NCBI RefSeq assembly: GCF_006494715.1
Contig: NZ_CP041151.1
Coordinates: 3,720,001 to 3,784,000, forward strand
Length of the DNA: 64,000 nucleotides
From: Shewanella sp. SNU WT4
Lineage (GTDB): Bacteria; Pseudomonadota; Gammaproteobacteria; Enterobacterales; Shewanellaceae
Direction of reading: 5' to 3'
Part shown: positions 34,170-43,977 of the stretch, piece by piece
Layout: every line of letters begins with the position of its first letter
How positions within the stretch are numbered: position 1 is the first letter of the stretch
Program-made: the position numbers and the translations under genes
Notes under the pieces: model-generated
The model's database searches: none
Seen by the model: the letters and a program-made list of their open reading frames with translations, nothing else
What the model was told of the DNA's origin: nothing

Positions 34170-37100
34170 GCTTAAAGCCTTATGCTACTTAATCGTCTTC
34201 GAAGCGCTATTTTTACTGCTGCTAACCACCTACCCCATCAGCCCTAGCGCCACCCCGCCCTTAGTGCCCAGCATAGCGGCGCAGTTTAGCCCGCAGTGGC
34301 TTAATTCTGATGGAGCATTATCAAAAACCTTACCCGAATCCTTAAGGGCGCAGTTACCCGCAAGCCCTATTACTCGCATTGAATTCACGCCGCGGGGCAG
34401 AGAGCCCATTAACCTCTATCAGGCGCCGCACTTGAATGCAAAAACCGGCTTAGGTGCCGGTGCTGTGCCTAGTTCTGGTTTTGATTCTGGTTCTGGCGCA
34501 ATTTATAGCTCAAGTGCTATGTCTGGCGCAGACATAGCTGCCCCTTGGTTATATCAAGAAGACATAGCTGGCCTTGGGCGCTTAATCATTAGCTATCATC
34601 AAGCGGCATTCGCCCCATTGCCAGCGCGCCAAGCATTGGTGCTGTTTATCAGTCAATTGGCCTTTATTGTGTTAGCGACTGTACTCATCTATCTGGTAAT
34701 ACATAGGCGCAAACGTAAAATTATTCACGCCATCAATACCTTGTCGCGCTTTGGTGTTGGCCCGCAAATGAATATTGCCAATGCCGATGAGTTTTCCGAT
34801 ATCGAGCTTGCCATTAATCGCATGTCTAAGAGTTTGCAAATCGATCAAGAGATGCTGCAAGAAAACCTTGAAAAACAAAAAGACAGTTATCGCACCATTT
34901 CTGATGAAAAAATCAAACAAAGGGCCATTCTCGACGCCTCACTTGATGCCATCATATCCATCAATGAAAAGCAGCAAGTGGTTGAATATAACAAGGTTGC
35001 AGAGGAAATCTTTGGCTACACCAAAGAAGAAGTGCTCAATCAGCCCATGATGGATTTAATTCTGCCGCCCCACTATCGCGAGCCCCATAAAGCTGGGATT
35101 GAGCGCTTTATGAGTAGCGGTAAAAGCGTAGTCATAGGTCAGCGTTTGAGTCTGTGCGCCTTGCGTAAAAACGGTGAAACCTTTCCCATTGAAATCTGTA
35201 TTTCATCCCTTAATACCGACAATGGTTATCTGTTTATCGCCAATATCCGCGACATTACTGAGCGCGATAAAGTTGATACTGAACTGAAATTAGCCGCTCA
35301 CGCCTTTGCCAGTAGCGATGCCATGTTTATTTGCGATTTAAGTTATAAGGTCATCCGCTGTAATAACGCTTTTACTCGCATGACCGGCTTTAGCGAGGCG
35401 CAAGTGTTTAATCAGCATCTGCGCCACCTTGCCGCCAAAGGCACAGACAAAATAGTGTATCGCAGCATTTGGATTAAATTGTGGGAGAAATTGCGCTGGG
35501 AAGGCGAAGTGTTAGTTAAACGCCAAGATGGCAGCAATTTTCCGGCGTTAGTGACTATTTCGGCGGTGCAAGGCGCTAAATATAAAACCACCCATTACGT
35601 GGCACATTTCATTGATATTTCTAAGCAAAAACAATCAGAAGCGATTTTGCAGCAAGCTAAAATTGATGCCGAGCGTGCTAGCGTCAGTAAGAGCCGCTTC
35701 TTAGCCTCCATGAGCCATGAGATTCGCACTCCCATTAATGGCGTGTTGGGGCTGCTGACCATGCTTGAAGACTCGCAGCTAAATGCCGCGCAGCAAAACA
35801 TAGTTAATACCGCTAAAGCCTCAGGCAAGATGCTGCTTTCTATCATTAATGACGTGCTCGATTTCTCAAAAATGGAGTCGGGTAATTTATCCTTAGTAGC
35901 GCAGCCCTTTGATATCCGCGACACCTTTAAGCAAACCTTAGAGCTACTGCTGCCCATAGCCAATCGCAAAGGCATAGCGCTGCGATTCAACTTAGATAAT
36001 ACCTTGCCGCCATGGGTTGAGGGCGATGCCGATAGATTGGCGCAGGTGCTGATGAATATCACCAATAACGCCATTAAATTTACTCATAAAGGTTATGTCA
36101 ATGTTGAGCTCAGCTACCGCCCGCTGGGCGCCAATAGCATAGAGGCCATGTGCAAAATCACAGATACCGGCATAGGCATAGCTGAGGACTTACTGCCTAA
36201 CTTATTTAATGAATTTACTATGGCAGACCAAAGCTTTGCTCGGAGCAAAGAAGGCACAGGCTTAGGGCTTGCCATTAGCGCCAGGCTTATCAATCTAATG
36301 CACGGCGAAATTCACGTGGAAAGTGAGCTCAATCATGGCAGCTGCTTTAGCTTTAGCCTGCCACTGCTATTAGGCTTTGCACCCAGTCATTATCAAGCAG
36401 TGACTCAAGCTAATGGCTCCGAAAACACATTGGAAGCCAGTAACCTCATTAACGACATTAATAGCGACCCATCATTAAAACCGCTGATCTTAGTGGTGGA
36501 AGATAACCTAGCTAACTGCATGGTAGTACAGCATCAATTAGCCAAAGCCAATTATGATTTTATGATAGCCAATAACGGCTTTAAGGCGATTGAGCTATTA
36601 AAGGATTTAATGACTCAAGGCGAGCGCAGCGAGTTATCGCGCTTACCCGCAGCCATCTTGATGGATATCTCTATGCCCGAGATGGACGGCATGGAAACCA
36701 CCCGCATTATTCGCGCTATGCCAGCGCCGTTTGGGCAATTGCCAATCATCGCGCTCACTGCCCACGCCTTAAGTGGCGATAAAGAGCGCTTTATCGCCGC
36801 GGGTATGGATGATTACTTATCTAAGCCCACTAATCGCAAGCTACTTGAGCAGCATATTCAGGTATTTATTCAGCGTAGCGGCGCAAGTAGCGAGACTCCT
36901 GACATTAGCCATGATAGCCAGAGTGATGCTCTTATTGATGAAAAGGTAATAAATCAATTAATCAGCGATATTGATGCCCAAGATATGCCTGAAATTCTCA
37001 CCCTCTATTTGCAAGATACCCGTCAACGCTTGCAGCAATTTACCGAAGCCTTGCAGCAAAACGATATAGCGCGCCTTGAATTTGAAGGCCACACCATAGG

Positions 37101-37287
37101 CAGCAGCGCCGCGGCCCACGGCAACGCTAGCTTATGTCGCATTATGCGCAGCGTCGAAGCCTTATGTCAGCAAGACGATATTGTGGGCGCCAAGTTGCAG
37201 GCCGAGCAAGCCATCTTAATTGCCACGCGCTCATTTATCGCCGTAGAAATTCGCATTAAGCGCGGATTTATCGCTGCCGCTGGCTAG
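34159..37287 (+). CDS. sypF: hybrid sensor histidine kinase with PAS, receiver and Hpt (SypF)
   Basis: A 1042-residue inner-membrane sensor. A hydrophobic N-terminus, a periplasmic segment and a membrane helix near 157-182 precede a coiled coil, two PAS domains (about 250-370 and 375-490), HisKA with His520 (MSHEIRTPINGV), HATPase (NITNNAIKF, DTGIGI, GTGLGLAI), receiver with Asp836 (LMDISMPEMDG) and Hpt with His978 (EGHTIGSSAAAHG). The Hpt motif lacks the lysine usual after the histidine. V. fischeri SypF phosphorylates SypG and SypE. It overlaps sypE by 11 bases. Confidence 0.88.
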   Translation: MSIKLKALCYLIVFEALFLLLLTTYPISPSATPPLVPSIAAQFSPQWLNSDGALSKTLPESLRAQLPASPITRIEFTPRGREPINLYQAPHLNAKTGLGAGAVPSSGFDSGSGAIYSSSAMSGADIAAPWLYQEDIAGLGRLIISYHQAAFAPLPARQALVLFISQLAFIVLATVLIYLVIHRRKRKIIHAINTLSRFGVGPQMNIANADEFSDIELAINRMSKSLQIDQEMLQENLEKQKDSYRTISDEKIKQRAILDASLDAIISINEKQQVVEYNKVAEEIFGYTKEEVLNQPMMDLILPPHYREPHKAGIERFMSSGKSVVIGQRLSLCALRKNGETFPIEICISSLNTDNGYLFIANIRDITERDKVDTELKLAAHAFASSDAMFICDLSYKVIRCNNAFTRMTGFSEAQVFNQHLRHLAAKGTDKIVYRSIWIKLWEKLRWEGEVLVKRQDGSNFPALVTISAVQGAKYKTTHYVAHFIDISKQKQSEAILQQAKIDAERASVSKSRFLASMSHEIRTPINGVLGLLTMLEDSQLNAAQQNIVNTAKASGKMLLSIINDVLDFSKMESGNLSLVAQPFDIRDTFKQTLELLLPIANRKGIALRFNLDNTLPPWVEGDADRLAQVLMNITNNAIKFTHKGYVNVELSYRPLGANSIEAMCKITDTGIGIAEDLLPNLFNEFTMADQSFARSKEGTGLGLAISARLINLMHGEIHVESELNHGSCFSFSLPLLLGFAPSHYQAVTQANGSENTLEASNLINDINSDPSLKPLILVVEDNLANCMVVQHQLAKANYDFMIANNGFKAIELLKDLMTQGERSELSRLPAAILMDISMPEMDGMETTRIIRAMPAPFGQLPIIALTAHALSGDKERFIAAGMDDYLSKPTNRKLLEQHIQVFIQRSGASSETPDISHDSQSDALIDEKVINQLISDIDAQDMPEILTLYLQDTRQRLQQFTEALQQNDIARLEFEGHTIGSSAAAHGNASLCRIMRSVEALCQQDDIVGAKLQAEQAILIATRSFIAVEIRIKRGFIAAAG

Positions 37288-37344
37288 CAAAATCTCTGGT
37301 ATCTCTTAGACTTAACCCTAAGTACGCTAAGGTTAAGGATTACC

Positions 37345-38814
37345 ATGAGTGCAGCTATTACTATTGTCATCATTGAAGATGCGGCGCCCATAGCGACCCA
37401 ATATCGTTTCTTTTTGAAATATCTACATGCCAATATTGAGATAGCTGCCACGGGCGAAGACGCTAAACAATTGATTGAGCGCCTACGCCCTGAAATCATC
37501 CTGCTCGACCTTAAACTCCCCGACATGCAAGGCCAAGACATTTTAAAGTGGCTTAAGCAGCAACCCTTTGAATCCATAGTGATAGTCACCACAGGTCATG
37601 GCTCTGTCGATATTGCAGTGGATTTAATGCGCCTCGGCGCTGATGATTTTTTAGAAAAGCCAGTGTCAGCCGAGCGCCTGCGCACTACCATCAATACCCA
37701 TTTAGACAAGGGCTTACTGAAAAAGCAGCTCAAGCAACTGACAGAGTCCGGCCATCGCGATCATTTTCATGGTTTTATCGGCAAGAGCCTTGCCATGCAA
37801 ACCGTCTATCGCATCATAGAGTGCGCCGCCAATAGTCAGGCCACCATTTTTATTACCGGTGAAAGCGGCACCGGCAAGGAGGTGTGCGCCGAGGCTATAC
37901 ACCAACAAAGCCAACGCAAGCATCACGCCTTTGTCGCCTTAAACTGCGCCGCCATTCCTAAAGATTTAATGGAAAGTGAAATCTTTGGCCACATTAAAGG
38001 CTCGTTTACTGGCGCCATTAGCGATAGAAAAGGCGCAGCGTTACTGGCCGATGGTGGCACGCTATTTCTCGATGAAATCTGCGAAATGGACGTTGAACTA
38101 CAAAAGAAATTATTACGTTTCTTGCAGACAGGGCGCTTTCAGCGCGTCGGCAGCAGCCAAGAGTTACAAGTGGACGTACGTATTTTATGCGCCACCAATC
38201 GCGACCCATTAGTAGAAGTGCAAGCTGGGCGTTTTCGTGAAGATCTCTATTATCGCCTGCATGTGGTGCCCATTCATTTGCCGCCTCTGCGCGAGCGCGG
38301 CCACGACATTATTGATATTGCTACTCATCTACTGCGCCAATATAGCCAAGAAGATGGTAAACATTTCACTCAGTTTGCCAGCGATGTTATGCAGATTTTT
38401 AAGCGCTATCAATGGCCTGGTAATGTGCGTCAATTACAAAATGTCATCCGCAACATAGTGGTACTGAATCAAGGCGACACGGTTCTTAACGATCATTTAC
38501 CTGCGCCCTTAAATGCGCTGTTAGCGCAACCTTTGCCGGTTAATAGCAGCGCTATCAATCAAGAACCGTTAAGCGCTAATACTAGTGTTAGCGCTGCAAG
38601 GGAGCGCCCCAAAGCGCACCAAATTCTTGAGTTGCACCAAATCCGCCCCTTGGCTGAAATCGAGAAAGATGTGATTGAGCAAGCCATTAGCCTCTGTGAT
38701 GGCAATATTCAAAAGGCGGCCAACTTGCTTGAAGTCAGTCCATCAACCATATATCGCAAAAAACAAAGCTGGGATGACATGGCCAATTCATGTGGCAATG
38801 AATCAGCCAATTAA
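37345..38814 (+). CDS. sypG: sigma-54-dependent response regulator (SypG)
   Basis: A 489-residue NtrC-type activator: receiver (Asp55 in ILLDLKLPDMQG), AAA+ domain with Walker A GESGTGKE, the sigma-54 contact loop GSFTGA at 219-224 (usual form GAFTGA), Walker B GGTLFLDEI, and a Fis-type HTH at the C-terminus (DGNIQKAANLLEVSPSTIYRK, in part). It occupies the sypG place and is the obvious activator of the sigma-54 promoters found in this locus. The kinase SypF is directly upstream. Confidence 0.92.
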   Translation: MSAAITIVIIEDAAPIATQYRFFLKYLHANIEIAATGEDAKQLIERLRPEIILLDLKLPDMQGQDILKWLKQQPFESIVIVTTGHGSVDIAVDLMRLGADDFLEKPVSAERLRTTINTHLDKGLLKKQLKQLTESGHRDHFHGFIGKSLAMQTVYRIIECAANSQATIFITGESGTGKEVCAEAIHQQSQRKHHAFVALNCAAIPKDLMESEIFGHIKGSFTGAISDRKGAALLADGGTLFLDEICEMDVELQKKLLRFLQTGRFQRVGSSQELQVDVRILCATNRDPLVEVQAGRFREDLYYRLHVVPIHLPPLRERGHDIIDIATHLLRQYSQEDGKHFTQFASDVMQIFKRYQWPGNVRQLQNVIRNIVVLNQGDTVLNDHLPAPLNALLAQPLPVNSSAINQEPLSANTSVSAARERPKAHQILELHQIRPLAEIEKDVIEQAISLCDGNIQKAANLLEVSPSTIYRKKQSWDDMANSCGNESAN

Positions 38815-38899
38815 TGAGGCAGCGAATAACGCTATGGTGCGCGCCTTAAACGCCCACCAAACCTAACCCATAAATCACAGCTATCAACAGAGTCAAGCC

Positions 38900-39937
38900 A
38901 TGACAACTCAGCAGCCCCACACAGTAGTGCTAATGCTTGATAGCCGCAGTCAAGGCGGCATAGAAACCCATGTGGTCGAACTCGCTAAAGGGCTAGTGCG
39001 CGCCAACCTTATGGTGCGGGTGTGCTTTATGCGCCGCTATGACGCTGAGCATCCCATAGCCGCAGCGCTAAAACATGCGGGAGTCACAGTGGATTACCTG
39101 CCGTCAGGCGTAAGGGCGCTTTATGCCTATCTTGCCACTATTAAGCCTTGGATACTGCATACCCATGGCTATAAGGCCGGCATTCTTGGGCGCATTATCG
39201 CCAAATGGCAAGGCATAGCGACCATCAGCACTTATCATGCCGGCGAAATCTCTCACGGCAAGCTTGGTCTCTACGATGTTATTGATAGATATAGCCATTT
39301 TTTAGCAAATGAAGTGCTGTCCGTCAGTCAAGAAATCGCCATGCGCTTACCCTTGGCTCGCGCCCACGTATTTCGCAATTTTATTGATACCGAGCATTTG
39401 CCATTAAGTTGTGGCCAGCAAGTGGCGTTCGTTGGCCGCCTTAGCCATGAAAAAGGCGGCGATAGGATAATTGAATTTGCCCGCGCCTTACCTAAGGTTG
39501 ATTTTCATATTTATGGCGACGGCCCTGATGCCAATGGCCTACAAGCAGTGGCCAGCAGCAATGTCCACTTTCATGGCTTTTGCCAGATGAGTCAGCATTG
39601 GCAAAACATAGGGTTAATGGTGATGCCATCACGGCATGAAGGACTGCCCATGGCCGCCCTTGAAGCTATGGCTCGCGGCATCCCCGTGGCTGCAACTAAG
39701 GTCGGTGATTTAAGTCAGCTTATCGATAATGGCATGAGTGGCTATGTCGTGGCAGAGCCAGATTATCTGCAATTAATTCAGGCCATTGAGCACTGGCAGC
39801 AATTAACGCCAAGCCAGCGCTTATTACTTGGGCAGACAGCCAAAACCAAGATAGAGCAGGAATATTCACTCAGCGCCTTAATGCCCAGCATGCTAGCCCT
39901 GTATCACCAAGCCCATGAGCCCGTTAGCTCGAGCTAA
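38900..39937 (+). CDS. sypH: GT4-type glycosyltransferase (SypH)
   Basis: A 345-residue cytoplasmic glycosyltransferase of the GT-B/GT4 type. The N-terminal SRSQGGIETHVVELAKGL glycine-rich loop, VAFVGRLSHEKGGDRIIEFA in the middle and the C-terminal EX7E motif in MPSRHEGLPMAALEAMARG are present. It adds a sugar to the lipid-linked repeat unit; donor and acceptor are unknown. Last gene of the first operon, 85 bases after sypG, in the sypH position. Confidence 0.85.
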   Translation: MTTQQPHTVVLMLDSRSQGGIETHVVELAKGLVRANLMVRVCFMRRYDAEHPIAAALKHAGVTVDYLPSGVRALYAYLATIKPWILHTHGYKAGILGRIIAKWQGIATISTYHAGEISHGKLGLYDVIDRYSHFLANEVLSVSQEIAMRLPLARAHVFRNFIDTEHLPLSCGQQVAFVGRLSHEKGGDRIIEFARALPKVDFHIYGDGPDANGLQAVASSNVHFHGFCQMSQHWQNIGLMVMPSRHEGLPMAALEAMARGIPVAATKVGDLSQLIDNGMSGYVVAEPDYLQLIQAIEHWQQLTPSQRLLLGQTAKTKIEQEYSLSALMPSMLALYHQAHEPVSSS

Positions 39938-39965
39938 CACTACCGCTAAAGACAGATGTTTTATT

Positions 39966-39983
39966 TTGCAAAGCGATTTGCAG
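39966..39983 (+). promoter_or_regulatory. candidate SypG-type enhancer, sypI promoter (variant)
   Basis: TTGCAAAGCGATTTGCAG, an inverted TGCAAA-GCGA-TTTGCA. It differs in spacing from the sypA, sypN and sypP elements but uses the same TGCAAA unit and lies 64 bases before the -24-like GG. Confidence 0.4.
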
Positions 39984-40043
39984 TTTAGAGCTTAATGCGA
40001 GCGAGATGAAATTAAAAGGCACATATAAACAATTAGTTAACTC

Positions 40044-40060
40044 TTGGCCTAAAGCTTGAA
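40044..40060 (+). promoter_or_regulatory. weak sigma-54-like promoter of sypIJKL
   Basis: TTGGCCTAAAGCTTGAA: TTGG at -24 and 10 bases to the -12, but the -12 reads GA instead of GC. It is kept because of its position 40 bases before sypI, at the operon boundary known in V. fischeri. Confidence 0.4.
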
Positions 40061-40096
40061 TAGCATAATGAATGCAGCACTCGTTTGGACATAGGC

Positions 40097-41362
40097 ATGA
40101 AGCATTACCATAAACATAAAATCGTTATTCTCTATATTCACTACAGTGAATCTTGGAGTTATGGCAGCGAGCAAAGCCTAGTCACTCTGATTAATCAGCT
40201 TGATAAAGACATCTATGAGCCGATTGTGTGGACTAATCAGCCAAAGTTGGTGACTCAACTGCAACTACTTGGCATATGCACCCAATTTGATGAGCACTGC
40301 CTATTTAACCCTTGGTACACCCCCAGATTAGGCCTGCGTCTTAGGTATCGGCAATATCAAGCTTGCTGTCAGTTGATTAATCAATATTTGGTCGACCTTA
40401 TTCATTGCAATAGCGCAGGCCCGCTGCAATGGGCAATTTTGGCGGCGCATACCATGAATATTCCGATTATTTATCATTTACATTCGCGCTTTCCCACCCG
40501 CGGCAAATTAGCGCTCGGCGTGTATTTATGCCCAGTCATAGTTGGGGTGAATCAAGTGGTAAATGACGCGCTAATTCATGATGGCTACCCGCAATCTTGC
40601 ACTGAACTTATTTATAACGGTATAGATACCAAGCAGTTACTCGCCCAGCCCGGCAAAGATATGCGCGCCGAATTTAACTTAAAGCCACAAGATATTTTAC
40701 TGGCCAGTATTGCCAGCCAAAACCCACATCAAAGCATAGACAAGCTCATTACCATTACCATTACGGCGAGCTTGCGCCGCCAAGGTTATCCAGTGCAACT
40801 GCTGATCTTAGGCGCCGCCAAAATGAGCGCATTACAAGCCCACGCCCAAAGCCTTAACGTCAGTGAGCAAGTGCACTTTATTGCCGAGCCCACCCAAGTC
40901 GTAAGTTACCTTAAAGGCGGGGTCGATATTTATCTGGCTGGCCCTGATGAAGAAGTATTTGGCTTATCATTAATTGAAGCACAATTAATGGGATTAAGCG
41001 TCGTTGCCCCCAATATTGGCGGCATAGCTGAGGTCATCATTTCTGGACAAACTGGGCTAATTACCACCACAGAGTTAGAAGATGTTAGCGCCGCGATTGA
41101 GCGTTTAATTAGCCAGCCGAGCTTTAGGCGCCATTTAGGCAAGTGCGGCGCCGAGCGCGTGCTCTATCATTTTAATTCCCACTATTTTTATCAGCAGTTC
41201 AGCGATTTATACCAAAAACTTATTTTTGAACACGGTCAATTTGATAACCCTTACCTACTCCAAAAAATGCGGGCCTTGGCGAAAGCCAGCCTCAAATTTG
41301 CTGGCAGGTTGATAGTGAATAAATTGACCCGTAAAACCACTCAGCGCAGGGTATTTAAATGA
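40097..41362 (+). CDS. sypI: GT4-type glycosyltransferase (SypI)
   Basis: A 421-residue GT-B glycosyltransferase beginning MKHYHKHKIVILYIHYSE. ATG 40097 is preferred over the in-frame TTG at 40085. Motifs: WSYGSEQSLVTLINQL at the N-terminus, ELIYNGIDTKQL at the domain hinge, and the C-terminal GPDEEVFGLSLIEAQLMGLS with EX7E. First gene of the second operon, overlapping sypJ in ATGA. Substrates unknown. Confidence 0.83.
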   Translation: MKHYHKHKIVILYIHYSESWSYGSEQSLVTLINQLDKDIYEPIVWTNQPKLVTQLQLLGICTQFDEHCLFNPWYTPRLGLRLRYRQYQACCQLINQYLVDLIHCNSAGPLQWAILAAHTMNIPIIYHLHSRFPTRGKLALGVYLCPVIVGVNQVVNDALIHDGYPQSCTELIYNGIDTKQLLAQPGKDMRAEFNLKPQDILLASIASQNPHQSIDKLITITITASLRRQGYPVQLLILGAAKMSALQAHAQSLNVSEQVHFIAEPTQVVSYLKGGVDIYLAGPDEEVFGLSLIEAQLMGLSVVAPNIGGIAEVIISGQTGLITTTELEDVSAAIERLISQPSFRRHLGKCGAERVLYHFNSHYFYQQFSDLYQKLIFEHGQFDNPYLLQKMRALAKASLKFAGRLIVNKLTRKTTQRRVFK

Positions 41363-42537
41363 GCCAAAACTATCCCAACATACTGCTAATTGATGCCATT
41401 CCGTTTCAGGGCGGCTCAAAAGTAGCCACCCGCACCTTATTGCATGAACTAACCACTGAGCATCAGTTATGTATTTTTACTCAGACCCCGCAAAGCTGGC
41501 AGGGATTAAACGCCCGTTTTTATCCCTTGTATATGCCCCGCTGGCTTATCAATAAAGACCAAGGGATTATCTACTTTATCAAGTACCTGTTAATTGCCTT
41601 GCAAGTGCTGCTACGCAAACCAAGCCTTGGCAAGATAACCCTCGCAGTAGGTGCATCAGGCCCAAGTGTCGACTTAGCCTTATACATGTTAAAGCCGCTA
41701 CTGGGATTTACGCTGATGCAACTGGTGCATGGCGGCGTGGCTTGCTCTAAAACCAATGCTCGCTGTTTGCTGCGCGCCGATAGCATCCATTATTTGCCCA
41801 GTAGCCGCGCCTCTATGGTGGCCGCGCTAGCAAGATATGGCATCACTGACATGATGTTTAATGAGCCAAGATTCACGCCCATGCTTAACGGCTTAGATAA
41901 AAGTGAGTGGCCAAGTGAGGCCTTAATGCACAGCAGTGAACCTGCGCGACCTGTGATTTTTTGGGCGGCATCGCTACTTAAATGGAAAGGCTTATCCATT
42001 CTTAACCAGGCGCTGCAAGAGTTAAATGCTTCTGATGCAAACTTTTCTGAACAAGGCTTTAGCGCCAATATATGTTATATCCAGCCTAAAAATATCGCCC
42101 TTGAATATGATGAGCCTGAGGATGATAGCGCCAACATTCATTGGTTTAATCAGCCAAGCAATCTTGATGAAATGCGCCGCCAAAGCAGCATCTATGTGTC
42201 CACCAGCCAGCAAGAGCCCTTTGGTTTATCAACCTTAGAAGCCATGGCGGCCGGTTTATGCGTGGTTATTCCAAGTGATGCGAGTTATTGGGATTTAGCC
42301 TTAATTGATGGCGCTAACTGCATTAAATATCGCCCAGGGGATAGCCAAGATTTACGCCAAAAACTTGAGCATTTAATTAAGCATCCGCAATTGATGATAA
42401 GCCTTGGCCGCCACGCTATGTTTATCAGTCGCAATTATCATGCTGAGCAAGTGTACCTGCCGCAATTGCAAGTCATTGATAGCTATTTAGGCGCGGGCTC
42501 AAGCAAGGCTCAAGCATCAATAACTGGCGTTTTCTAG
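41359..42537 (+). CDS. sypJ: GT4-like glycosyltransferase (SypJ)
   Basis: A 392-residue glycosyltransferase with the GGSKVATRTLLHEL loop near the N-terminus and the C-terminal motif TSQQEPFGLSTLEAMAAGLCVV (in part PFGLSTLEAMAAG). The middle, TPMLNGLDKSEWPSE, follows the GT4 hinge pattern. It sits between SypI and the flippase, joined by ATGA at the start and by TAGATG at the end, so coupled expression is likely. Sugar specificity cannot be read. Confidence 0.8.
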   Translation: MSQNYPNILLIDAIPFQGGSKVATRTLLHELTTEHQLCIFTQTPQSWQGLNARFYPLYMPRWLINKDQGIIYFIKYLLIALQVLLRKPSLGKITLAVGASGPSVDLALYMLKPLLGFTLMQLVHGGVACSKTNARCLLRADSIHYLPSSRASMVAALARYGITDMMFNEPRFTPMLNGLDKSEWPSEALMHSSEPARPVIFWAASLLKWKGLSILNQALQELNASDANFSEQGFSANICYIQPKNIALEYDEPEDDSANIHWFNQPSNLDEMRRQSSIYVSTSQQEPFGLSTLEAMAAGLCVVIPSDASYWDLALIDGANCIKYRPGDSQDLRQKLEHLIKHPQLMISLGRHAMFISRNYHAEQVYLPQLQVIDSYLGAGSSKAQASITGVF

Positions 42538-43977
42538 ATGTTTGGCAGGCGATTAACATCAACCAATCCCGCCTTAAAGGCCATGGTGCTCTATGGCTTA
42601 GGGCTTGGCATTATGAAAGGCGTGTCATTATTGATGCTGCCTTGGCTCACTAAGGTATTGCCGCAAGCGGACTTTGGCCGCTTAGAATTGATTATGAGTA
42701 TCGCCATGTTTAGCAGCATAGTGGCTGGCATGGGGCTACAAGAAGCCATGTGCCGCTTTATTGGCGATGCCACCGATGCCGCGCACAAGCGCACTATCGC
42801 CGCAGAATTTTATGGATTAGCCCTACTCATAGCCCTATTATCATTGCCGCTATTGCTTGGGCTGGCTTGGTTTATCAGTCAGCAGTTTCCCGCATTATTT
42901 AGCCTGTATCAATTGGGGTTAGTGCTGAGCTTACTGGCGTTTGAGTCTTGTATCAGCTTGCCGCTTACTTGGATGCGTATGGCTGATAAACCTTGGCTAT
43001 TTTTCTTAGCCACCACCAGCCGCGCCTTATTAAACGTAGTGCTGATTTTAGCGTTCACTGAGGCCGGCCGCGGCCTTGATGGCATAGTGGAAGCGGGCTC
43101 AGTAGCTGCCCTTTGCCAGCTTATTATCTTAACTGGCTATCAATGTCAGGCCACAGGCGTCCGGCTAAGCCGCCGCTTTTTGCGACCATTAGCGGTTTAT
43201 GGCTTGCCGATTATCGCTACCGGCTTAATGGCTTTTACTTTGAATGGTTTAGATCGCTGGATTTTGCAGGCCTTTACCTCGGCCGAAAGCGTAGCGATTT
43301 TTGCGGTAGCTGCAAAATTTGCCATTGGCTTAGTGCTATTGCAGCAACCTTTTACCTTTTGGTGGTTTCCGCGCCGCTTTGATGTGCTGTTTAATCAAGG
43401 TCAGCAAGCCGCCGTAAAAATGACCAGCCTTGGCGTGGGGATTTTATGTGTACTTGCCATTACCCTTGGCACCCTCACCCCAGCACTGATTGTAAGCGTT
43501 ATGCCAAGTGCCTACGCTCCTGCCATTAATATCGCCATGATACTTATCATGGCGGCCTTGTTTAAAGAAAGTGCAGAGCTGATGAACCTGGCAAGCCTAA
43601 GCCAAGGGTCGAGTGAAAAGCAGCTTTATATTAATATCTTAGCATCCATGATTGGCGTCGCGCTTATGCTGCTACTGACCCAAAATCATGGGGTATTAGG
43701 GCTTAGCATGAGCTTAGTATTCGCCCAAGGGTTACGACTGGTGCTGCTGACTTGGCTTGGCCATAAAATGCTGCCATTGCCTTACCCAGCGCTTACGTTA
43801 ATCAGCATGATTTTACTGACCTTTGGCCTATTACTGCTTGGTATGCTGGATTTAGCCTTGTGGCAACGCCTCTGCCTAGGCGTGATTGGAGTAACTACCT
43901 TAGGATTTTTGCTAGTGAGTTCCGGCCTAGTCTTTAACCAGCGTGGGCGCTGGAAACTGGCGTCAAGGTCAGTATGA
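42538..43977 (+). CDS. sypK: Wzx-like polysaccharide flippase (SypK)
   Basis: A 479-residue membrane protein with about 12-14 helices of the MATE/polysaccharide-transport fold (LYGLGLGIMKGVSLLMLPWLTKVLP in part GLGIMKGVSLLMLPWL, and NGLDRWILQAF). It should flip the lipid-linked repeat across the inner membrane. Start ATG abuts the sypJ stop and its own stop overlaps the sypL start. It takes the sypK position in the order. Confidence 0.82.
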   Translation: MFGRRLTSTNPALKAMVLYGLGLGIMKGVSLLMLPWLTKVLPQADFGRLELIMSIAMFSSIVAGMGLQEAMCRFIGDATDAAHKRTIAAEFYGLALLIALLSLPLLLGLAWFISQQFPALFSLYQLGLVLSLLAFESCISLPLTWMRMADKPWLFFLATTSRALLNVVLILAFTEAGRGLDGIVEAGSVAALCQLIILTGYQCQATGVRLSRRFLRPLAVYGLPIIATGLMAFTLNGLDRWILQAFTSAESVAIFAVAAKFAIGLVLLQQPFTFWWFPRRFDVLFNQGQQAAVKMTSLGVGILCVLAITLGTLTPALIVSVMPSAYAPAINIAMILIMAALFKESAELMNLASLSQGSSEKQLYINILASMIGVALMLLLTQNHGVLGLSMSLVFAQGLRLVLLTWLGHKMLPLPYPALTLISMILLTFGLLLLGMLDLALWQRLCLGVIGVTTLGFLLVSSGLVFNQRGRWKLASRSV

